A stretch of 6,549 nt of DNA from Clostridia bacterium (GTDB lineage Bacteria; Bacillota_A; Clostridia; Oscillospirales; CAG-272): assembly GCA_017500625.1 (NCBI GenBank), contig JAFVYX010000009.1:1-6549 (forward strand), read 5' to 3'. Below the pieces are notes generated by a model. That model made no database searches, was not told where the DNA came from, and saw nothing but the letters and a program-made list of their open reading frames with translations. Of this stretch, positions 1-5,624 are shown piece after piece. How positions within the stretch are numbered: the stretch's first letter is position 1; each line of letters begins with the position of its first letter. A program made the position numbers and the translations under genes.

Positions 1-143
1 ATAACGGTGACACCCTCGGGAGCGGTGATGCTCTTCAGAGCGGTGGTGCCGCTGAGCATATACTCACCGATGGTAAGAGCGGTGTTTCTCTTGCCGAAGT
101 CGAAGCTCTGCCTAGACGAGCAGTTCTCGAACGCAGATGCCCC
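1..143 (-). CDS. BspA-like leucine-rich repeat protein, internal fragment
   Basis: Read on the minus strand, these bases give an open frame with ASAFENCSS, then NTALTIGEYMLSGTTALKS and ITAPEGVTV. This is the pattern of BspA/LRR_5-type repeats (a phenylalanine-asparagine-cysteine turn, then an 'IGEY.F.G...L..I..P..V' unit). Such proteins are usually large, repetitive, surface-exposed or secreted proteins of gut Bacillota and Bacteroidota. Both ends are missing: the window edge cuts the C-terminal side, and upstream of the ASAFENC motif the frame turns into an unrelated basic stretch (KRKERG), where an isoleucine-containing repeat would be expected. No start codon, ribosome binding site or signal peptide is present. 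The sudden end at about 140 suggests a contig chimera or a gene remnant. The family call is by motif only. Confidence 0.55.
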
Positions 144-266
144 CTCTCCTTCCTTTTGCCCGCGGCCGTGGCGCTCCTCATTTACGCCGCCGTCCTCGGC
201 GCCGTCGCCTTCCTCCTTTATAAGCTCGTGATGAGCGTGGGCGTCCGCCGTTTTGAAGCACTCTAA
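144..266 (+). CDS. C-terminal end of a membrane protein, probably an ABC-2 type permease
   Basis: The plus frame ending at the TAA at 264-266 encodes a hydrophobic helix (FLLPAAVALLIYAAVLGAVA, continuing FLLYKLVMSV) followed by the short charged tail GVRRFEAL. A last transmembrane helix closed by a basic 'RRFE.L' tail is typical of ABC-2 type exporter permeases of Clostridia, so this is probably the 3' end of such a gene; other polytopic membrane proteins are possible. The frame stays open to the window edge, but before about 140 it has no membrane character, and there the opposite strand carries a convincing LRR repeat, so the real gene is likely cut by a junction. It ends 28 bases before the prfC start with no terminator between, so the two could be co-transcribed. 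Confidence 0.5.
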   Translation, partial: LSFLLPAAVALLIYAAVLGAVAFLLYKLVMSVGVRRFEAL

Positions 267-281
267 CCGAAAAAACACAGT

Positions 282-287
282 AGGGAG
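282..287 (+). promoter_or_regulatory. Ribosome binding site of prfC
   Basis: AGGGAG lies seven bases before the TTG at 295-297. Together with the match of the next residues (FTLEQEINRRRTFAIISHPDAGKT) to RF3 N-termini, this supports TTG as the real start. Confidence 0.7.
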
Positions 288-294
288 TTAAGTT

Positions 295-1887
295 TTGTTT
301 ACTTTAGAACAGGAAATCAACCGCCGCCGCACCTTTGCGATCATTTCCCACCCCGACGCGGGGAAGACCACCCTGACCGAGAAGTTTCTGCTTTACGGCG
401 GCGCCATTCAGTCGGCGGGTGCCGTCAAGGGCAAGGCCAGCGACCGCCACGCCGTCTCGGACTGGATGGACATCGAAAAGCAGCGCGGCATCTCGATCAC
501 CTCCTCGGTGATGCAGTTTGAGTACGACGGCTTTTGCATCAACATTCTCGATACCCCCGGCCACCAGGACTTCTCGGAGGACACCTACCGCACACTGATG
601 GCAGCGGACAGCGCGGTGATGGTCATTGACGCCGCCAAGGGCATCGAGCCGCAGACGCGCAAGCTCTTTAAGGTCTGTGCGATGCGGGACATTCCCATTT
701 TTACCTTCATCAATAAGCTGGACCGTGAGGCCCGCGATCCCTTTGACCTCTTAGATGAGCTGGAAAAGGAGTTCGGCATCGGCACCTACCCCGTCAACTG
801 GCCGATCGGCTGCGGCGTGAACTTCCACGGCGTTTACGACCGTGAGCGCCGTGAGATCCTTGCCTTTGCCGACGCGCACAGCGGCCGCAGCCGCATTGAG
901 GGCACACGCTGTGAGCTGTCCGAGACCGAGCGCCTCGATTCGCTCATCGGGGAGTACCGCCGCCGTGAGCTTTGTGAGCAGGTGGAGCTTCTCGATGCCG
1001 CCTCCTTCGACTTTGATCTCGATAAGGTGCGCCACGGCAAGCTCTCGCCCGTGTTTTTCGGCTCGGCGCTCAACAACTTCGGAGTCGAGCCCTTCTTAAA
1101 GGCCTTCCTTGCGATGACCACGCCCCCCCTGCCGCGCACGACCACCGAGGGTACGGTCGATCCTGTGGCCGATCCCTTCTCGGCCTTTGTCTTTAAGATC
1201 CAGGCCAATATGAACAAGGCCCACCGTGACAGGATCGCCTTCCTGCGCATCTCGTCGGGCCGCTTTGATCGCAATGAGGAATACTACCACGTCCAGGGCG
1301 AAAAGCCGATCCGCCTCTCGCGCCCCCAGCAGATGATGGCGGAATCCCGCGCGGGTATTGAGGAGGCGTACGCCGGCGACATCATCGGCGTGTTTGACCC
1401 CGGCATCTTCTCGATCGGTGACACCGTGTGCGATAAGCGTCACCGCGTCCGCTTTGAGGGCATTCCCACCTTCGCGCCCGAGCATTTCGCGATGATCGAG
1501 CAGGTGGATTCGATGAAGCGCAAGCAGTTCGCCAAGGGAATGAGTGAGATCGCCGAGGAGGGCGCCATTCAGATCTTCTTTGAGCCCGGCGCCGGTATGG
1601 AGCGCGTGGTGGTCGGCGTTGTCGGCGTTCTTCAGTTTGAGGTGCTGGAGCACCGTATGAAGAGCGAGTACGGCGTTCTGATGCGCCGTAGCCCGATGCC
1701 CCACGAGGAGATCCGCTACGTGGAGGCCTCGCCCACCGAGATCTCGCGCCTGCGTCTGACCTCGGACACCAAGTGGGTGAAGGACGTCCGTGAGCGTGAC
1801 CTGCTCATCTTTACGGGCGAGTGGAGCATTCGCTTCGCGCTTGAGAACAACGAGGGGCTGGTCCTCTCCGAGTTCGCCAAGCGATAA
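295..1887 (+). CDS. prfC: Peptide chain release factor 3 (RF3), translation GTPase
   Basis: RF3 is a cytoplasmic GTPase that removes RF1 or RF2 from the ribosome after peptide release. The 530-residue product matches the usual RF3 length (about 529). The GTPase motifs are all visible: P-loop SHPDAGKT at residues 18-25, switch I RGISITSS at 64-71, DTPGHQD at 86-92, NKLD at 140-143, and the SAL motif at 257-259. Two RF3-type domains follow, including an RLSRPQQMMAESR-like strand and the C-terminal GVVGVLQFEVLEHR segment typical of RF3. The HPDAGKT form and the 'KASDRHAVSDWM' segment separate RF3 from EF-G. Start is TTG, with an AGGGAG site seven bases upstream. The gene appears intact. It stands 28 bases after a permease-like fragment and ends at a strong hairpin terminator. 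No dedicated promoter was recognised. Confidence 0.97.
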   Translation: MFTLEQEINRRRTFAIISHPDAGKTTLTEKFLLYGGAIQSAGAVKGKASDRHAVSDWMDIEKQRGISITSSVMQFEYDGFCINILDTPGHQDFSEDTYRTLMAADSAVMVIDAAKGIEPQTRKLFKVCAMRDIPIFTFINKLDREARDPFDLLDELEKEFGIGTYPVNWPIGCGVNFHGVYDRERREILAFADAHSGRSRIEGTRCELSETERLDSLIGEYRRRELCEQVELLDAASFDFDLDKVRHGKLSPVFFGSALNNFGVEPFLKAFLAMTTPPLPRTTTEGTVDPVADPFSAFVFKIQANMNKAHRDRIAFLRISSGRFDRNEEYYHVQGEKPIRLSRPQQMMAESRAGIEEAYAGDIIGVFDPGIFSIGDTVCDKRHRVRFEGIPTFAPEHFAMIEQVDSMKRKQFAKGMSEIAEEGAIQIFFEPGAGMERVVVGVVGVLQFEVLEHRMKSEYGVLMRRSPMPHEEIRYVEASPTEISRLRLTSDTKWVKDVRERDLLIFTGEWSIRFALENNEGLVLSEFAKR

Positions 1888-1918
1888 AAAAAGAGGTGCC
1901 GTCGGCACCTCTTTTTTC
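1886..1918. terminator. Bidirectional terminator between prfC and lexA
   Basis: AAGAGGTGCC (1891-1900) and GGCACCTCTT (1904-1913) form a perfect 10-pair hairpin with a three-base loop (GTC). It is flanked by an A-run at 1886-1892 and a T-run at 1912-1917, so it reads as a rho-independent terminator on both strands. It begins right at the prfC stop codon and lies just before the convergent lexA stop. Confidence 0.92.
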
Positions 1919-1925
1919 GTTAAGC

Positions 1926-2528
1926 TCAAAGATCCTTCAGGACTTTCACGGCGATTCCCTGGATCTCGCAGTCGGACACATAAATATCGTCCATCACCTT
2001 GTTTTCGGGGTGCAGACGGATACGGCGGCGCTCGGGCTCGGGATAATAGCGCTTGAGCGTTGCCTCCTCCTCGACGAGGGCTACCACGATCTCGCCGGGC
2101 TCCGCCGTGCTCTGGCGGCGAATGAGAACAAAGTCACCGCTGGCAATGCCCACGTCGATCATCGAGTAGCCGTTGGCGCGCAGCATATAAAAGTCGCCCG
2201 TGCCAAAGAGGGAAGCGGGAAGCTGAACGTAATCCTCGATATTCTCCTCGGCAAACTTCGGTAATCCGCAGGACACGGCGCCAAGGATCGGCACGCGGAT
2301 AAAATCGCGGCGCGACAGGCGCTCGGTATCGGTCACGTAGCTGCGGCGACCGTTGGAGGTCACGCGCCCCCCCGCGATCAGGTCCTGCAGATACCGCTGA
2401 ACGGTGGAGCGGCTGATGTCGGTGGATTCCGAGATCTCCCGCACCGTTGGGGAGCAACCGTTCTCCTCGGTATAGGAGTCAATGAAGTTCATAATGACGG
2501 CAAACAGCTGTTCGTCCTTCGTACGCAC
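1926..2528 (-). CDS. lexA: LexA-family repressor (S24 autoproteolytic)
   Basis: Predicted SOS-type transcriptional repressor that cleaves itself when RecA filaments form. Residues 1-67 are a winged-helix DNA-binding domain (CSPTVREISESTDISRSTVQ). Residues 78-200 are the S24 peptidase/dimerisation domain: cleavage region VPILGAVSCGLPKFAEEN (79-96), catalytic Ser122 in GYSMIDVGIASGD, catalytic Lys159 in ATLKRYY. The likely cleavage bond is Cys87-Gly88, where most LexA proteins have Ala-Gly. I chose the GTG at 2528 (200 residues) over an ATG at 2573, because GGAG lies eight bases before the GTG and the ATG falls inside the promoter region, overlapping the -10 hexamer. The length is normal for LexA. 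The helix residues differ from textbook LexA, so a paralogous LexA-like stress regulator is possible. It is convergent with prfC and divergent from the VOC gene. Confidence 0.9.
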   Translation of the reverse strand: MRTKDEQLFAVIMNFIDSYTEENGCSPTVREISESTDISRSTVQRYLQDLIAGGRVTSNGRRSYVTDTERLSRRDFIRVPILGAVSCGLPKFAEENIEDYVQLPASLFGTGDFYMLRANGYSMIDVGIASGDFVLIRRQSTAEPGEIVVALVEEEATLKRYYPEPERRRIRLHPENKVMDDIYVSDCEIQGIAVKVLKDL

Positions 2529-2571
2529 GGCAATTTCTCCTTTTCTGGGACATAACGCCCATTGTGAAGTC

Positions 2572-2600
2572 ATTATAGCACACGCTCAAGGGTCTGTCAA
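2572..2600 (-). promoter_or_regulatory. Sigma-A promoter of lexA
   Basis: On the minus strand, TTGACA (2595-2600) and TATAAT (2572-2577) are both consensus, with a 17-base spacer. The predicted start near 2565 gives a leader of about 37 bases before the GTG, with GGAG eight bases ahead of it. Such a strong promoter fits a gene held down by its own repressor. Confidence 0.88.
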
Positions 2601-2606
2601 GCCCTT
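2588..2606. promoter_or_regulatory. Possible operator: inverted repeat over the lexA -35
   Basis: AAGGG (2588-2592) and CCCTT (2602-2606) are five-base inverted arms around a nine-base centre that contains the lexA -35 hexamer. Position suits an autorepression site, but the arms are short and could be chance. No GAAC-N4-GTTC type SOS box of Gram-positive bacteria is seen between 2529 and 2710. A second imperfect dyad, CATAAC/ATTGTG at 2551-2566, lies near the predicted lexA start. Confidence 0.25.
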
Positions 2607-2640
2607 TTTGAAACTTTTTTCTCATTTAGACTCTCATCGG

Positions 2641-2669
2641 TTGACATTTCGGCCCGAATGCGCTATCAT
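2641..2669 (+). promoter_or_regulatory. Sigma-A promoter of the VOC / small membrane protein unit
   Basis: TTGACA (2641-2646) and TATCAT (2664-2669) are separated by 17 bases. The predicted start is near 2676, about 35 bases before the ATG at 2711. Its -35 is only 40 bases from the -35 of the divergent lexA promoter, so a regulator bound between them could affect both. Confidence 0.85.
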
Positions 2670-2710
2670 ATAAGGGAAGAGATCACAAACCAAGGAAAAG
2701 AGGAAATCGG

Positions 2711-3127
2711 ATGGCAAACGCAAGGATCAAGGGCATTCATTACGCCCACGCCGCCATTGTGGCAAAGGACTTTGATAAGTCCTTGGAGTTTTATAAGGCC
2801 CTCGGCTTCACGCCCTACGTCACGTGGGGTGAGGGACGCGGTCGCATCATGCTCCTCGATATCGGTGACGGCTCGAAGATCGAGTTGTTTGCTAAGGGCG
2901 GAGACGAGTACGCGGTGAACGGCAAGTGGCTCCACCTGGCCTTTGCCGTGGAGAACGTGGACGAGGCGTACCGTGTGGCGCTGGAAGCGGGTGCCACCCC
3001 CGTCATTCCCCCCACCGACAAGCCGCTGGAATCCTCTCCCAAGAGGATCACCCTGCGCCTTGCCTTTGTGGCCGGCCCTGACGGTGAGCAGATCGAGTTC
3101 TGCAAGGAAAAGGCCTACGGCTTTTGA
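2711..3127 (+). CDS. Glyoxalase / VOC superfamily protein
   Basis: A 138-residue cytoplasmic protein with the two-module VOC (glyoxalase I / bleomycin-resistance / dioxygenase) fold. The first module has the standard opening HAAIVAKDFDKSLEFYKALGF from His13 and the strand SKIELF with Glu58. The second has LHLAFAVENVDEAY with His75 and ends in GPDGEQIEF with Glu129. His13, Glu58, His75 and Glu129 are the expected metal ligands, so a metal-dependent glyoxalase I-like lyase is plausible. VOC subfamilies differ widely in substrate and this cannot be fixed from sequence alone; antibiotic or toxicant binding is the main alternative. The start is an ATG with AGAGGAAA just upstream. It is first in a two-gene unit, with 35 bases before the next gene, and is divergent from lexA, so stress-linked expression is possible. 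Confidence 0.9.
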   Translation: MANARIKGIHYAHAAIVAKDFDKSLEFYKALGFTPYVTWGEGRGRIMLLDIGDGSKIELFAKGGDEYAVNGKWLHLAFAVENVDEAYRVALEAGATPVIPPTDKPLESSPKRITLRLAFVAGPDGEQIEFCKEKAYGF

Positions 3128-3162
3128 TCCTTCACCCACATTTTATATAGGAGGAAATCACC

Positions 3163-3414
3163 ATGGCAAAAAAGCAAACACTCACCGAGATGTATGAGGC
3201 GCTGCCCCGCCTCGCCAAGATCGTCCTGCAGGTCCTCTTTGGCGGTATCATCGGCGGCATCTACCGCATCCTCCGCTTTGCGGAAAAGGGGAACGCCGTC
3301 ACGCTGGTGGCAGGGCTCCTTGCCACCTTCACGGGTATTGGCAACGCGGTGGCCTGGATCGTTGACCTTTATACCGAGGTCGTCAACGATCGCATCACGG
3401 TGCTGGCCGACTGA
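3163..3414 (+). CDS. Small two-helix membrane protein of unknown function
   Basis: An 83-residue protein preceded by a strong AGGAGG site (3149-3154), eight bases before the ATG. It has a basic/polar N-terminus (MAKKQTLTEMYEALPRLAK), a glycine-rich hydrophobic segment at residues 18-37 (IVLQVLFGGIIGGIYRILRF), a short charged turn (AEKGN), and a longer hydrophobic segment at about 44-69 (VTLVAGLLATFTGIGNAVAWIVDL), then an acidic polar tail. This suggests two membrane helices in a hairpin with both ends on the cytoplasmic side. The GGxxGG pattern suggests tight helix packing or oligomerisation. I do not recognise a named family; small structural or holin-like membrane proteins are possible but unsupported. 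It is downstream of the VOC gene in the same unit and ends at a terminator. Confidence 0.8.
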   Translation: MAKKQTLTEMYEALPRLAKIVLQVLFGGIIGGIYRILRFAEKGNAVTLVAGLLATFTGIGNAVAWIVDLYTEVVNDRITVLAD

Positions 3415-3431
3415 TCGCACACCCCCAAAGG

Positions 3432-3470
3432 AAAAAGGAACGGCCCTCGGGGCCGTTCCTTTTTTGTTTT
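3432..3470. terminator. Terminator after the small membrane protein gene, possibly bidirectional
   Basis: GGAACGGCCC (3437-3446) and GGGCCGTTCC (3450-3459) form a perfect 10-pair hairpin with a TCG loop. It is flanked by AAAAA (3432-3436) and a T-rich tail (3460-3470). It ends the VOC / small membrane protein transcript and, read the other way, could end the convergent GH3 transcript 48 bases after that gene's stop. Confidence 0.9.
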
Positions 3471-3501
3471 GCGCGTACGGTGTGCGCACTTTTTTGTTTT
3501 G
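3459..3501 (+). repeat. 13-base direct repeat forming a tandem terminator tail
   Basis: CTTTTTTGTTTTG occurs perfectly at 3459-3471 and 3489-3501, 30 bases apart. The second copy is preceded by a weak hairpin, TGCGC (3470-3474) with GCGCA (3484-3488). The result is a second terminator-like unit directly behind the main one on the plus strand, which looks like a local duplication of the T-tail or a backup terminator. Confidence 0.65.
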
Positions 3502-3507
3502 TAAATC

Positions 3508-5511
3508 TTACATTACATGCTGTGCAAAATACACGCTGTACTGCGTCTCGTCGGGCAGACAGATCTCAATGTCGGCCGAGAGGCGGATATCGCGTGAGGA
3601 GGCGCCCACAAGAATCTTAAAGGTGCCGTTTTCAATGTGCCAATCCTTGAGGGAGGTGCTGTAGTAGGCAAAGGAGCGGGCGTTCAGCGGAACGCTGACC
3701 GTGGTTTTTCCGTGCGCGGGAATGAGGTCCTTCGAAAAGCCCTTCAGCTCCTTTTTGGGACGCATCACCATGCTGAAGACGTCGGAAACGTAGACCTGGG
3801 AGGCCTCCATGGCATCAAAATCCGAGTGGTTTTCAATGTCGTAGGTAACCACGTAGTCGGTCTCGCTCTTTTTCTCAATGCGCAGGTTGCTGTAAGTGAG
3901 ATCGGCGTAGGAGAGGCCGTGACCGAAGGGGAAAAGCACCTGCTTGTTCATCTTGTCGTAATAGCGGTAGCCAACAAAGATGCCCTCTTGGAACCACTCG
4001 GTGTAGCCGTTGCCGAGGTCGGTGCCCGCACAGCTCTCCTCAAGCGAAAGCGGGAAGCTCTCGGTCAGCTTGCCGCTCGGCGACACCTCGCCCGAGAGAA
4101 TGGCGGCCAGGGCCTCGTTCACGCCCTCACCGAGGTAGCCGACAAAGACGACGGCCTTGACCTTGTCGATCCAGGCGCTCATATCGATGGCAGAGCCGGC
4201 GTACACCAGAACGACCACGTTTTCGTTGATCTCGGCGGTGTCGAGGATCATCTTCTCGGTCTGCGGGTTGAGGCGTATGCTCTGTCTGTCAAAGCTCTCG
4301 CACTCCACGGTGTTGTCCTCGCCAACGCAAAGCACCACGGCGTCCTTGCCGTAGGCGGCGTGATAGAGGTTTCTGAGCCCGATCGGGATCTTTCCCTTCG
4401 AGTCAATGGGATTGCCGGCGGGCGTCTCGTAGGTGGCACCGCCCTTTTCGTTCAAAAGCTCGTTGAGCGGGCGCTGGACGTAGGTGGTCTCCACAAAGGA
4501 GGAGCCGCCGCCTCCCGTGGGGGGACGGCGCACAAAGCTGCCGCTGATCAGCACACGGCCTGAGCGCAGGGGGAGCAGGCCGCCCTCGTTCTTCAGGAGG
4601 ACCACCGCCTCCTTGGCGATCCTGACGGCGTTTTGGTAGCGCTCCTCCTTGGTGGTGGTGACGACCTTTTTGTCGTTCTGCGTTCTCTCGATGAGCGTGA
4701 GGATATTCCTGACGCAGAAGTCGATCTCCTCCTCGCTGAGAAGGCCGCGCTCATAGGCGTCCTTCAGATTGCTGTAGTTGTTGGGGCGGTAGGGCATGGT
4801 AAGATCCAGCCCCGCCTTGACCGATTTATAGATGCTGTGCACAGCACCCCAGTCCGAGATGACCACGCCGTCAAACCCGAACTCGTCGCGCAGCATATCC
4901 TTCAGAAGATAACGGTTCTCCGAGGCATAGACGCCGTTGATGGGGGTAAAGCTGCACATCACCGTGTAGGGCTTAGCGCGCAGGGCGCCCTCAAACGCGG
5001 CGAGATAGATCTCGCGGAGCGCGCGCTCATCAATGTCGCAGCCCTGGTAAAAGCGGTCGTATTCCCGCAGGTTGGCGCAGTAATGCTTGAGGCTCGTGCC
5101 GATCCCCTTGACCTGCACCCCCTCGATATACGCGGCCCCAAGCTCGCCCGACAGGAAAGGGTCCTCAGAAAAATACTCAAAGTTGCGGCCGTTCAGGGGG
5201 CAGCGGCGGGTGTTGACGCCCGGGGCCAGAAGCACGGCGGCGCCCATTTCGATGCATTCATCGGCGATCGTATTGCCCGAAAGGTACGCAAGCTCACGGT
5301 TGAAGGTAGAGCCGATGGCGGAAAGACAGGGCATGGCGGTCGCGGGCTTCACGCTGCCGTCCTCATTGTAGATGCGCATACCGTGGGGGCCGTCCGCCAG
5401 GCGGAGCAGGGGGAGCTTGCCGTCCCCGTCCCAAAGGTGCCAGTTGTCCTTGCCCGAGAGCAGGTGCAGCTTTTCGTCCAGGGTGAAATCCGAAAGCTTG
5501 TAGGTTGCCAT
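3508..5511 (-). CDS. Glycoside hydrolase family 3 (beta-glucosidase / beta-xylosidase type)
   Basis: A 667-residue retaining glycosidase that would release terminal beta-linked sugars from oligosaccharides. The N-terminal GH3 barrel carries LADGPHGMR (38-46), GRNFEYFSEDP (108-118), LKHYCAN (141-147) and the nucleophile Asp220 in GVVISDW. The second GH3 domain has TGGGGSS (332-338) and VECESFDR (402-409); Glu403 or Glu405 is the acid/base candidate. A fibronectin-like C-terminal domain follows (about 565-650), after FPFGHGLSYADL. There is no signal peptide and no PA14 insert, so the enzyme is probably cytoplasmic and acts on imported sugars. I chose the ATG at 5511, which has AAAGGAG six bases upstream; an upstream ATG at 5595 would add 28 residues encoded by promoter DNA. 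It is divergent from an AraC regulator. The substrate cannot be set from sequence alone. Confidence 0.93.
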   Translation of the reverse strand: MATYKLSDFTLDEKLHLLSGKDNWHLWDGDGKLPLLRLADGPHGMRIYNEDGSVKPATAMPCLSAIGSTFNRELAYLSGNTIADECIEMGAAVLLAPGVNTRRCPLNGRNFEYFSEDPFLSGELGAAYIEGVQVKGIGTSLKHYCANLREYDRFYQGCDIDERALREIYLAAFEGALRAKPYTVMCSFTPINGVYASENRYLLKDMLRDEFGFDGVVISDWGAVHSIYKSVKAGLDLTMPYRPNNYSNLKDAYERGLLSEEEIDFCVRNILTLIERTQNDKKVVTTTKEERYQNAVRIAKEAVVLLKNEGGLLPLRSGRVLISGSFVRRPPTGGGGSSFVETTYVQRPLNELLNEKGGATYETPAGNPIDSKGKIPIGLRNLYHAAYGKDAVVLCVGEDNTVECESFDRQSIRLNPQTEKMILDTAEINENVVVLVYAGSAIDMSAWIDKVKAVVFVGYLGEGVNEALAAILSGEVSPSGKLTESFPLSLEESCAGTDLGNGYTEWFQEGIFVGYRYYDKMNKQVLFPFGHGLSYADLTYSNLRIEKKSETDYVVTYDIENHSDFDAMEASQVYVSDVFSMVMRPKKELKGFSKDLIPAHGKTTVSVPLNARSFAYYSTSLKDWHIENGTFKILVGASSRDIRLSADIEICLPDETQYSVYFAQHVM

Positions 5512-5548
5512 AACGATCTCCTTTGCGATTGAATTCGTGGTTAATTTT

Positions 5549-5577
5549 ATTATAAAACATCTTTTTTGCAAAAAAAA
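5549..5577 (-). promoter_or_regulatory. GH3 promoter: good -10, no clear -35
   Basis: On the minus strand TATAAT (5549-5554) is a consensus -10, with a predicted start near 5542 and a leader of about 31 bases. Seventeen bases further upstream (5572-5577) there is only TTTTTT in place of a -35. A promoter of this form often needs an activator, which fits the divergent AraC-family gene. Confidence 0.6.
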
Positions 5578-5598
5578 TAGCAAAAACCCTTGCAAAAA
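5566..5598. repeat. Three GCAAAAA repeats with a 12-base period; candidate AraC operator
   Basis: GCAAAAA starts at 5568, 5580 and 5592, exactly 12 bases apart. The outer two are longer copies, TTGCAAAAA at 5566-5574 and 5590-5598. The array covers the position of the missing GH3 -35 and also overlaps the proposed -35 of the AraC gene. It is a reasonable binding region for the AraC protein at both promoters. The region is very A/T-rich, so part of the pattern could arise by chance or reflect DNA curvature. Confidence 0.45.
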
Positions 5599-5618
5599 CT
5601 CTCAAAAAATGATATTTT
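5590..5618 (+). promoter_or_regulatory. Promoter of the AraC-family gene (extended -10)
   Basis: TTGCAA (5590-5595) and TATTTT (5613-5618) are spaced by 17 bases, and TG at 5610-5611 makes an extended -10. Transcription would be expected to begin at about 5625, the A of the ATG start codon, with no room for a Shine-Dalgarno site. Confidence 0.5.
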
Positions 5619-5624
5619 CATTAT

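Noticed and set aside
7..231. Plus-strand 74-codon frame at the left end.
   Set aside because: Its product is a Pro/Ser-rich shadow; the minus-strand LRR reading and the plus-strand transmembrane reading in other frames account for the same bases better.
4633..5532. Long plus-strand open frame (299 codons) opposite the GH3 gene, and similar long frames at 1096-1929 and 3637-4563.
   Set aside because: They lie antisense to strongly conserved prfC and GH3 coding sequence, have low-complexity Ala/Gly/Val/Arg-rich products and lack ribosome binding sites; they are GC-driven shadow frames.
5550..5595. Upstream ATG at 5595 as the GH3 start.
   Set aside because: It would place the N-terminus over the predicted promoter and repeat array and add a non-conserved hydrophobic/basic stretch; the ATG at 5511 has a good AAAGGAG site and begins directly at the conserved N-terminus.
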